Assembly (NCBI GenBank): GCA_021798435.1
Contig: JAJZGN010000134.1
Coordinates: 1 to 5,554, forward strand
Source of the DNA: a bacterium
GTDB taxonomy: Bacteria; Chloroflexota; Dormibacteria; Aeolococcales; Bog-877
Direction of reading: 5' to 3'
Length of the DNA stretch: 5,554 nt
In this document: positions 1-4,850 of the stretch, in pieces
Layout of the letters: every line of letters starts with the position of its first letter
Numbering within the stretch: the first letter of the stretch is position 1
The notes under the pieces: model-generated
Databases searched by the model: none
What the model was told of the DNA's origin: nothing
The model's input: only the letters and a program-made list of their open reading frames with translations
Program-made: the position numbers and the translations under genes

Positions 1-1079
1 TGGCGCCAGAGGTCGCGAAGTCTTTGCATCGGGCAGTGGACTCAGGGGATACCGGCTATCCCGCGGGGACCGATTACCCGGAGGCGCTGCGAGCCTTTGC
101 CAGAAGGCGCTGGAACTGGGACGGGGTTCCCGTCGACCAGACAGCGAGCGTCCCCGACGTGATGATGGGGATCGTCCAGGTCATCCGCCTCGTCACCGAC
201 GCTGGCGACCCCGTGGTGGTCAACCCTCCCGTTTACCCGCCCTTCTACGCCTTCGTGGGCCACGACTCGCGCCGGATCATGGAGGCCCCTCTGGGAGCCG
301 ACCTGCGGCTCGACCTGGACTCCTTGGAAGCAGCCTTCCGGCTGGCGCGGGCCGGGGCTGAGAAGGTGGCCTACCTGATCAGCAACCCGCACAACCCAAC
401 TGGCGTGGTGCACACGCCGGACGAGCTCACGGCTGTCGCGGCCCTGGCCCGCCGGTACGGGGTCCGGGTTGTCTCCGATGAGATCCATGCGCCTCTGATC
501 CTGCCCGGGGCCCGGTTCACGCCATACCTCAGCGTGGCCGGGGCGGAGGACGCCTTCGCTGTCACCTCCGCGTCGAAGGGATGGAACCTGGCGGGGCTGA
601 AGGCCGCTCTTGCCCTGGCCGGCCCGGATGCTGCCGGAGACCTCGCCCGCTTGCCCGAGGAGGTGAGTCATGGCCCCAGCCACCTGGGCATCATCGCCCA
701 CACCGCGGCGCTCCGCGAGGGCGGCGAATGGTTGGATGCGCTCCTCGGCGGCCTGGATTCCAATCGGGCCCTGCTCGGGGAGCTGGTGGCCGAGCATCTG
801 CCCGAGGTCCGGCTCCACCTCCCTCAGGGGACCTACCTCGCATGGTTGGACTGCCGGGCTCTCGGCTTCGATGACAGAAGCGCCGCGAGCGACCAGTTCG
901 TCGTCTCGGATCTGGCCGGTCCAGCCCAGGTCTTCCTGGACAGGGCTGGGGTCGCTCTCAGCTCCGGGCACGCTTTCGGCACCGGCGGTGAGGGGTTCGT
1001 GCGGCTCAACTTCGCCACCTCCCAGGCCATCCTCACTGAGGCAGTCACGAGAATGGGGGCAGCCGCACGGGCCGCGTGA
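1..1079 (+). CDS. PLP-dependent aminotransferase, MalY/PatB (C-S lyase-like) type, 5' partial
   Basis: A fold-type I, pyridoxal-phosphate enzyme whose N-terminus lies left of the window. The frame is open from base 3 (reads APEVAKSLHRAV), and the family normally has a few dozen residues before this point, so the TTG at 24 is an internal codon and not the start. Seen: the GYP motif near the left edge, NPHNPTG (384-404), SDEIH (474-488, whose Asp should contact the PLP pyridine nitrogen), SASKGWNLAGLK with the Schiff-base lysine at 576-578, and FVRLNFA near the end with the substrate-carboxylate arginine at 1002-1004. The SDEIHAPL and SxSKxxNLAGLK wording is typical of the MalY/PatB branch, whose members often act as cystathionine or cysteine-S-conjugate beta-lyases in cytosolic sulfur amino acid metabolism. 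Beta-lyase versus true transaminase activity cannot be settled from sequence. All catalytic residues visible here are intact. It is followed at once by a hairpin, so it is probably the last gene of its transcript. Confidence 0.93.
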   Translation, partial: APEVAKSLHRAVDSGDTGYPAGTDYPEALRAFARRRWNWDGVPVDQTASVPDVMMGIVQVIRLVTDAGDPVVVNPPVYPPFYAFVGHDSRRIMEAPLGADLRLDLDSLEAAFRLARAGAEKVAYLISNPHNPTGVVHTPDELTAVAALARRYGVRVVSDEIHAPLILPGARFTPYLSVAGAEDAFAVTSASKGWNLAGLKAALALAGPDAAGDLARLPEEVSHGPSHLGIIAHTAALREGGEWLDALLGGLDSNRALLGELVAEHLPEVRLHLPQGTYLAWLDCRALGFDDRSAASDQFVVSDLAGPAQVFLDRAGVALSSGHAFGTGGEGFVRLNFATSQAILTEAVTRMGAAARAA

Positions 1080-1111
1080 GGCTGGGGTCCCCGGCGACGA
1101 GGACCCCAGCC
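1080..1111 (+). terminator. Hairpin terminator after the aminotransferase
   Basis: A perfect 11-bp inverted repeat, GGCTGGGGTCC (1080-1090) and GGACCCCAGCC (1101-1111), with a 10-base loop, begins one base after the last base of the TGA stop at 1077-1079. No T-run follows (the next bases are GGACCTCTG), so this is a strong stem without a U-tract, a form often seen in GC-rich bacteria. Position and stem quality favour transcription termination or 3'-end protection. Because it is symmetric it could also act on transcripts coming from the convergent MFS gene. Confidence 0.72.
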
Positions 1112-1395
1112 GGACCTCTGCCGCGGCCCTGACCGACAGTGCCAGGGCGGCGGCAACGGGGAAGGGCCTCAGGGCGACGCCTGCTCGCGCGAACTATGAG
1201 GACCGATGCGTCGAGGCGGCGGTCACGGGCCGGTACCCGAGCCAGGAAGATGCAAGTCAACTCGCCTCTCAGGCCAGCGTCCGCGGGGTTTGGCCTGGTC
1301 CCCGGAAGCGGCTCCACAGTAGGGGGCTGAGAGTCCGCTCCGATGCGGAGAATCCGGTGCTCAGCGAGCCGAGGACGGGGGGTCGGCGGGTTGCC
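1112..1395. other. Convergent intergenic spacer, no gene seen
   Basis: This 284-base stretch lies between the 3' ends of the aminotransferase and the MFS gene. Short open frames cross it, but none has a recognisable motif, a good ribosome site or a conserved-looking product. It contains a 7-bp inverted repeat, CAGGCCA (1270-1276) and TGGCCTG (1291-1297), with a 14-base loop, and the larger imperfect stem-loop annotated at 1326-1365. I see no tRNA, transposon end or repeat array. Confidence 0.55.
1326..1365 (-). terminator. Possible stem-loop terminator for the MFS gene
   Basis: Two nested inverted repeats lie about 30 bases beyond the MFS stop codon: an outer 6-bp pair GCTGAG (1326-1331) / CTCAGC (1360-1365) and an inner 5-bp pair CTCCG (1338-1342) / CGGAG (1346-1350) with an ATG loop. 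They are separated by unpaired bases, and there is no T-run, so the call rests mainly on position. It could be a chance palindrome in GC-rich DNA. Confidence 0.3.
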
Positions 1396-2709
1396 TCAGC
1401 GCCACGGTGAGGGGCGGGGGCTGTCGCCCGGCCGGTCCAGCCCGGGCTCCGGAGCACCGATCGTCGGCCGGGAAGCTGGGGGAGGCAGCGGCACGGACTT
1501 GAAGCGCCGGTAGAGCACGAGATCGTAGGCGGCCTTCACCCCGCCAGCGGCCAGAAGATTGAGGCCGGGCAGCACCGCAGTGACCAACGCGCCACCGACG
1601 ATGGGTCCGACCGCTGCCCCCACGGTGCGCGCTGCACCCGTGGCACTGGCCGCGGCAGTCCGCTCGGCGGGAGTGACCATGGCCATGGTGTAGGCCTGGC
1701 GGGTAGGGACGTCCATTTGCGAGATGGACTGCCTCGCCACCAGGACCGCCGCGGCCAGTGGCCACCATGGCATCAGGGGCACGAGCGCCAACAGGATGTC
1801 GGAGGGGAGATGGGTGAACACCATCGTGCGCAGGAGCCCGAATCGCTCAGCGAGGCTCGCTGCCACCAGCTGGGATCCAGCGGCCGCCAGGTTGGCGAGG
1901 AACAGCATCGGGCCGATCACATCCAGTTGCAATCCGAAGCGCAGGTGGAAGTAGTAGGCGACGAGTGACTGGGCCCCCACCCCACCAGCCATCGAGTCAA
2001 CCGAATACAGAGCCGCCAGCTCCTTGACCCTGCGTCGTGATGGCCCCAGGGGTGCTCGCGTCCGCTTCCTCCCCGGACCCTCAGCCGCCGCCTCCACCGC
2101 GGTGCCGAGGAACGCGTATAGGCAGAAGGCGGCGAGGGAGGTGGCCGCGTAGAGGCCGATGAGGGGTGCGTACGGTCCGCCGGAGCGGCCTTGGCTGGCA
2201 GCGGCCACCGCCCCGGCCAGAAGGGACCCGAGGGCCAGGCTGAGAGATCCGGTGAGCCCATACCAGGCGAAGCGCCTCGCGCCGGGGCCTAACAGGTCGG
2301 CGATGGCAGCCTGCTCCAGTGCCTGAGGTGGGCCCACATCTTGTCCCGAGGCGGAGACCCCACCGATGAAGGCGGCAAATGCCAGGATCCCGACAGCGCT
2401 CTGGGTTAGGAGCAGGACGGCTCCGACCGCGGGGCCAAGGGCTGCGATCTTGAGCGCTGTCCGGCGGCCGTAGACCTCGGCGGCCCGGCCGAAACCGAGG
2501 GTGGCCACCGCTCCCCCAGCCATCCCGCAGGTGAGCACCAAGCCGACCTCAAGGGCGCTGAGGCCGGCACCAGAGAGGTATAGAGGCAGGGTGACCACCA
2601 TCACGCCGACGCCCAGCATGCGAAGGGCCCGGCTTCCAAGAAGCAACCAGGCGTCCGATCCCAATCGGGGCGGTGCTCCGGCCGGGTGACGCGCCGAGCC
2701 GCCTTTCAC
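1396..2709 (-). CDS. Major facilitator superfamily (MFS) transporter
   Basis: A polytopic inner-membrane carrier, 437 residues from the GTG at 2709, which suits the usual ~400-450 of the family. From that start, hydrophobic segments fall roughly at 21-45, 52-74, 88-103, 105-121, 147-171, 180-202, 231-256, 264-287, 296-314, 315-332, 353-375 and 388-403, giving twelve helices. A basic cytoplasmic loop (GRKRTRAP, SRRRVK) separates the two halves. The loop between helices 2 and 3 holds an MFS motif A-like stretch, GRAAEVYGRRTALK. The second half has RQSISQMDVPTRQAY and then TPAERTAAASATGAARTVGA, a pattern of efflux-type MFS proteins. Substrate is unknown; drug or metabolite export by proton antiport is a family-level inference. 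The start is uncertain. The frame stays open to an ATG at 2889, but those extra 60 residues are polar, arginine- and proline-rich and look non-coding. GTG at 2718 or TTG at 2664 are also possible. No convincing promoter was found upstream. Confidence 0.88.
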   Translation of the reverse strand: MKGGSARHPAGAPPRLGSDAWLLLGSRALRMLGVGVMVVTLPLYLSGAGLSALEVGLVLTCGMAGGAVATLGFGRAAEVYGRRTALKIAALGPAVGAVLLLTQSAVGILAFAAFIGGVSASGQDVGPPQALEQAAIADLLGPGARRFAWYGLTGSLSLALGSLLAGAVAAASQGRSGGPYAPLIGLYAATSLAAFCLYAFLGTAVEAAAEGPGRKRTRAPLGPSRRRVKELAALYSVDSMAGGVGAQSLVAYYFHLRFGLQLDVIGPMLFLANLAAAGSQLVAASLAERFGLLRTMVFTHLPSDILLALVPLMPWWPLAAAVLVARQSISQMDVPTRQAYTMAMVTPAERTAAASATGAARTVGAAVGPIVGGALVTAVLPGLNLLAAGGVKAAYDLVLYRRFKSVPLPPPASRPTIGAPEPGLDRPGDSPRPSPWR

Positions 2710-2986
2710 CGCTCCCACCCGGTGCGCTGCCCGGGAAGGGCCGGCAGGACGGGTGAAGGCCTCGGGCCGATTTGGCGACCCAGCGAGGAGCTCCGGCCCA
2801 GCCGCAGCCCGCCTCTGGTCGCCGATCCGATGAGGTTGGTCGCGCGGGTCAGCGGTAAAGGGTGCCGCAAGGAGATCATGATCGAGCATTGGTCTGCTCG
2901 GGCGGGCAGGGCTGTGCGGTGCAACCCAATTCGCCTCGAGATCGGCGGCTGAGTACCGGCATCCCCCGCCCCTCTCCGGGTACCGG
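2710..2986. other. Intergenic region upstream of the MFS gene
   Basis: This lies between the chosen MFS start and the tRNA 3' end. It contains the open N-terminal extension of the MFS frame (to 2889 on the - strand), judged probably untranslated because its predicted peptide has no hydrophobic or conserved-looking stretch. It should hold the MFS promoter, but no pair of -35 and -10 boxes with normal spacing stands out on the - strand. The hairpin at 2974-2988 is listed separately. Confidence 0.5.
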
Positions 2987-2988
2987 AG
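2974..2988 (-). terminator. Small hairpin at the tRNA-Gly 3' end
   Basis: A perfect 6-bp inverted repeat, CTCCGG (2974-2979) and CCGGAG (2983-2988), with the loop GTA. On the tRNA strand it starts within the last two bases of the tRNA (the discriminator and the preceding acceptor base) and extends into the 3' trailer. There is no T-run after it. It may help end the tRNA transcript or mark the trailer for processing; it may also be chance. Confidence 0.35.
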
Positions 2989-3059
2989 CGGGAGACGAGA
3001 CTCGAACTCGCGACATCCAGCTTGGAAGGCTAGCGCTCTACCAACTGAGCTACTCCCGC
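2987..3059 (-). tRNA. tRNA-Gly (anticodon UCC)
   Basis: The reverse strand folds into a complete 73-base cloverleaf. The acceptor stem GCGGGAG/CTCCCGC pairs fully, with discriminator T. The D arm is GCTC-AGTTGGTA-GAGC. The anticodon arm is CTAGC-CTTCCAA-GCTGG (one T-G pair), the variable loop ATGTC, and the T arm GCGAG-TTCGAGT-CTCGT (one G-T pair). The anticodon TCC lies at 3026-3024, so it reads GGA and, by wobble, other GGN glycine codons. CCA is not encoded: the bases after the discriminator read CCG, so the CCA end must be added by tRNA nucleotidyltransferase. No second tRNA is adjacent. Short frames crossing it on either strand (with peptides such as DETRTRDIQLGR or AGVAQLVER) are the well-known false proteins read from tRNA genes. 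Confidence 0.97.
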
Positions 3060-3075
3060 TTGGAGTGCGTTGCGA

Positions 3076-3081
3076 ATTCTA
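3076..3081 (-). promoter_or_regulatory. Candidate -10 box of the tRNA-Gly promoter
   Basis: TAGAAT on the - strand matches the TATAAT consensus at five of six positions and sits 16 bases before the mature tRNA 5' end. This gives a leader of roughly ten bases, usual for tRNA genes. At 17-18 bases further upstream the sequence (ACCAGG/CACCAG) is a poor match to TTGACA, so the -35 element is not identified. It is the most AT-rich spot in the spacer. Confidence 0.42.
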
Positions 3082-3286
3082 CCTGCCGACGGCGCCCCCC
3101 TGGTGCGGCCGGGCAATTCGAGGGTGCCTCCGACCTGGCGATGATGCCCGCGCTCGGGGCCAGGACGAGGTGTGCTGCCCCTGCGCTGCGGATGCTCGCT
3201 GTGGCGTTGGCTCCCTCCTGAAGCGGGGTGGCTGGGCGCCCGAACGGCGAACTGGCCGGGGCCGTGGAATCCAGGCACCGGGTCGG

Positions 3287-3300
3287 CCGCGGTGCCGCGG
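3287..3300. promoter_or_regulatory. CCGCGG-TG-CCGCGG dyad upstream of nuoA
   Basis: Two copies of the self-palindrome CCGCGG (3287-3292 and 3295-3300) are separated by TG, so the element is both a direct and an inverted repeat. It occupies the -35 region of the candidate nuoA promoter, where a repressor or activator could bind. No matching known operator is recognised, and GC-rich DNA yields such strings by chance fairly easily. Confidence 0.25.
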
Positions 3301-3306
3301 GTCGAT

Positions 3307-3315
3307 TGCTAGACT
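3307..3315 (+). promoter_or_regulatory. Candidate extended -10 promoter of the nuo operon
   Basis: TTGCTAGACT contains TGC followed by TAGACT (3310-3315), an extended -10 arrangement (TGn plus hexamer, four of six matching TATAAT), which can work without a good -35 box; none is visible at 17 bases. Transcription would begin around 3321-3325, at or just before the nuoA ATG at 3325, so the message would be leaderless or nearly so. A promoter further upstream would instead allow use of the GAGG ribosome site at 3316-3319. Confidence 0.38.
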
Positions 3316-3324
3316 GAGGCCAGG

Positions 3325-3684
3325 ATGCTCTTCGACTATCTCCCGCTCCTCACCTTCCTGGTGATGATCGTCCTGTTCGGGGTGGGGATCACGCTCGTGA
3401 TTCCCCTCATTGGGCCCAGAAAGCCGACCCGGGCCAAGGGGCTGCCCTACGAGTGCGGAATCGTGCCTGCGGAGACTGCCCGCCGCCGCTTCTCGGTCAC
3501 CTTTTACCTGACCGCCATGCTCTTCATAGTCTTCGATGTGGAGGCGATATTCCTCTATCCCTGGGCGGTGCTGGTGCGAAGCACCCTGCATCTGTTCGGT
3601 CTCGTTGAGATGGCGATCTTCGTGGCCCTGATCGCGGTGGCCCTCGCCTACGTGTGGCGTAAGGGGGCCCTGGAGTGGGACTGA
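3325..3684 (+). CDS. nuoA: NADH-quinone oxidoreductase subunit A
   Basis: A membrane subunit of respiratory complex I (homologue of mitochondrial ND3) that sits at the junction of the membrane and peripheral arms beside the quinone channel. The 119 residues are a normal length. Three transmembrane helices are visible at about 5-29, 57-84 and 88-112. The loop after helix 1 has the diagnostic YECG (42-45, with the conserved cysteine of the ND3 switch loop at 44). Helix 2 contains RRFSVTFYLTAMLFIVFDVE with the conserved acidic pair Asp71 and Glu73. The C-terminal helix FGLVEMAIFVALIAVALAYV ends in WRKGALEW, as in other NuoA proteins. The ATG at 3325 has GAGG five bases upstream. It is the first gene of the operon, and its last codons overlap nuoB. 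Confidence 0.98.
   Translation: MLFDYLPLLTFLVMIVLFGVGITLVIPLIGPRKPTRAKGLPYECGIVPAETARRRFSVTFYLTAMLFIVFDVEAIFLYPWAVLVRSTLHLFGLVEMAIFVALIAVALAYVWRKGALEWD
3661..3667 (+). promoter_or_regulatory. Ribosome binding site of nuoB (supports the GTG start)
   Basis: AAGGGGG lies inside the end of nuoA, seven bases before the GTG at 3675. It is the best Shine-Dalgarno match near any in-frame start of nuoB; the later GTG at 3762 has no comparable site. This favours the long N-terminus. Confidence 0.6.
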
Positions 3685-4274
3685 GAGGGGAGAGCCAGCT
3701 CATCCTTCCCCCGGGGGCCACAGGACCGCTTTTGGCCGCGGACGGCATCGCCCTTCCCGGGGTGATCCCACGGTCCATCCCTGGAGCCCGCGATCTGGCC
3801 GACGCCGCCGCCGAGGAGGGGGTCTTCACGACCACCGTCGGCAAGGTGATCGCCTGGGGTCGCTACTCCTCGCTCTGGCCAGCGCTCTTCGGCCTCGCCT
3901 GCTGCGCCATCGAGATGATGGGGGCCAGCAACCCCCGCTTTGACCTCTCGAGGTTCGGCGCCGAAGTGTTCCGTGCCTCCCCCCGGCAGGCCGACCTGAT
4001 GATCGTGGCCGGCAGGGTGTCCCAGAAGATGGGGCCCGTCCTGAGGCACATCTACGACCAGATGCCCGAGCCCAAGTGGGTGATCTCCATGGGGGCCTGC
4101 GCCTCCTGCGGTGGGATCTTCAACAACTACGCGATCATCCAGGGGGTGGACAAAGTAGTCCCGGTGGATGTCTACATCCCGGGCTGCCCGCCCCGTCCCG
4201 AGGGGCTGATCGACGCCGTCATGAAGCTGCAGCAGAAGATCGCCGCCACCCCGGTCACCGGCGTGCGCCAGTAG
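3675..4274 (+). CDS. nuoB: NADH-quinone oxidoreductase subunit B (cluster N2 subunit)
   Basis: A peripheral-arm subunit of complex I (PSST/Nqo6 family) that holds the [4Fe-4S] cluster N2, the last electron carrier before quinone. Ligands are visible: the tandem cysteines 76-77 in FGLACCAIEMM, Cys142 in MGACASCGG, and Cys171 in YIPGCPPRPEG. Also conserved are VGKVIAWGRYSSLWP before the first pair, FNNYAIIQGVDKVVPVDVY, and the DLMIVAGRVSQKM stretch. At 199 residues it is somewhat longer than the usual 160-180: about 50 residues, rich in Gly, Pro and Ala, precede the conserved GVFTTTVGKV. The GTG at 3675 is chosen for its ribosome site and overlaps nuoA by 10 bases, suggesting translational coupling. 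An odd feature is a fifth cysteine, Cys145, three residues after ligand Cys142, where Ser, Thr or Asn is usual. GTG at 3762 would give a more typical length but lacks a ribosome site. Confidence 0.98.
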   Translation: MGLRGESQLILPPGATGPLLAADGIALPGVIPRSIPGARDLADAAAEEGVFTTTVGKVIAWGRYSSLWPALFGLACCAIEMMGASNPRFDLSRFGAEVFRASPRQADLMIVAGRVSQKMGPVLRHIYDQMPEPKWVISMGACASCGGIFNNYAIIQGVDKVVPVDVYIPGCPPRPEGLIDAVMKLQQKIAATPVTGVRQ

Positions 4275-4850
4275 ATGGGAGACAGGGCTCCCGCCTCCAC
4301 CGTGGAGGGCCGTCGGGCGGCCGACCACCTGCGAAAGGCCTTTGGGGATCCGGTCAAGATCGCGGAGAGCTGCGGGCAGGTCGCTGCCGAGGTGCCGCTG
4401 GAGCTTCTGCTCCCCGCCACGGAGGAACTTCGGCGGCACCCTAACTGCCTGTACGAGATGCCCGTGACCATGACCTGCGTGGACTGGCCCGAGCGCGAGG
4501 AGCGCTTCGAGGTCGTCTATCTACTCCGATCCCTGGTCCACAACGACCTCTGCCGTCTGACGGTGAGGGTCGCGGAGGGCCAGGAGCTGCCCACGCTGTC
4601 CCACCTGTACCCGGGGCTGGGGTGGCACGAGCGGGAGTGCTACGACCTCTTCGGGCTCCGGTTCTCAGGGCATGCTGACCTCACCCGGATCTTGCTCCCG
4701 GACGACTGGGAGGGCCATCCGCTGCGGAAGGACTACGTGTCCTTTGGCGAACCCGTCGCCTTCACCCACAACCTGGAGTGGGCCCTCTCCCCCCAGGACC
4801 GACCCGAGTGGATGCCGGGCGCAGTCCGGGGATCGGTGGAGCGGCCCTGA
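4275..4850 (+). CDS. nuoC: NADH-quinone oxidoreductase subunit C (30 kDa subunit)
   Basis: A peripheral-arm subunit of complex I (homologue of the mitochondrial 30 kDa subunit) with no redox centre, which packs against NuoD and NuoB near the quinone end. The 191 residues are a normal length. The family signature is clear at about 118-154: HERECYDLFGLRF, SGHADLTRIL, then DDWEGHPLRKDY. The N-terminal alpha-beta domain includes the FEVVYLLRSL and RLTVRVAEGQELP strands. The usual GHP of the signature reads GHA here, a mild variation. The ATG follows the nuoB TAG with no spacer and has no clear Shine-Dalgarno, so translation probably depends on ribosomes finishing nuoB. The TGA overlaps the nuoD ATG by one base. 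It is a stand-alone NuoC and not the NuoCD fusion of enterobacteria. Confidence 0.97.
   Translation: MGDRAPASTVEGRRAADHLRKAFGDPVKIAESCGQVAAEVPLELLLPATEELRRHPNCLYEMPVTMTCVDWPEREERFEVVYLLRSLVHNDLCRLTVRVAEGQELPTLSHLYPGLGWHERECYDLFGLRFSGHADLTRILLPDDWEGHPLRKDYVSFGEPVAFTHNLEWALSPQDRPEWMPGAVRGSVERP
4835..4841 (+). promoter_or_regulatory. Ribosome binding site of nuoD
   Basis: GGTGGAG lies within the end of nuoC, eight bases before the ATG at 4850. Together with the TGATG stop/start overlap it supports that ATG as the nuoD start. Confidence 0.5.

Noticed and set aside
24..26. TTG as the start of the aminotransferase
   Set aside because: The frame is open upstream to the window edge and reads APEVAKSL, which belongs to the family's conserved N-terminal region; the gene is simply cut by the window.
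42..971. A 309-codon - strand frame opposite the aminotransferase
   Set aside because: It is a shadow of the real gene in GC-rich DNA; the product is Pro/Arg/Gly-rich with no fold or motif, while the + strand has all PLP-enzyme motifs.
1139..1330. A small + strand frame in the convergent spacer
   Set aside because: The peptide is Arg/Gly/Ser-rich without motif or ribosome site and looks like random GC-rich frame.
1321..1366. Possible TPP riboswitch because of GGGGGCTGAGAGTCC
   Set aside because: Only the CTGAGA box is present; the second conserved element (around ACCTGATC) and the overall fold are missing, and no downstream thiamine gene follows in the same direction.
2862..3221. A + strand frame encoding a peptide with DETRTRDIQLGR
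   Set aside because: It is read antisense through the tRNA-Gly gene and is a known false protein type; there is no other support.
3030..3278. A - strand frame ending in AGVAQLVER
   Set aside because: Its end is read through the 5' half of the tRNA; the rest is an Arg/Pro/Gly-rich GC-driven frame.
3648..4439. A 263-codon - strand frame opposite nuoB and nuoC
   Set aside because: It has a His/Gly/Asp-rich composition and no motifs; it lies antisense to two unmistakable complex I genes.
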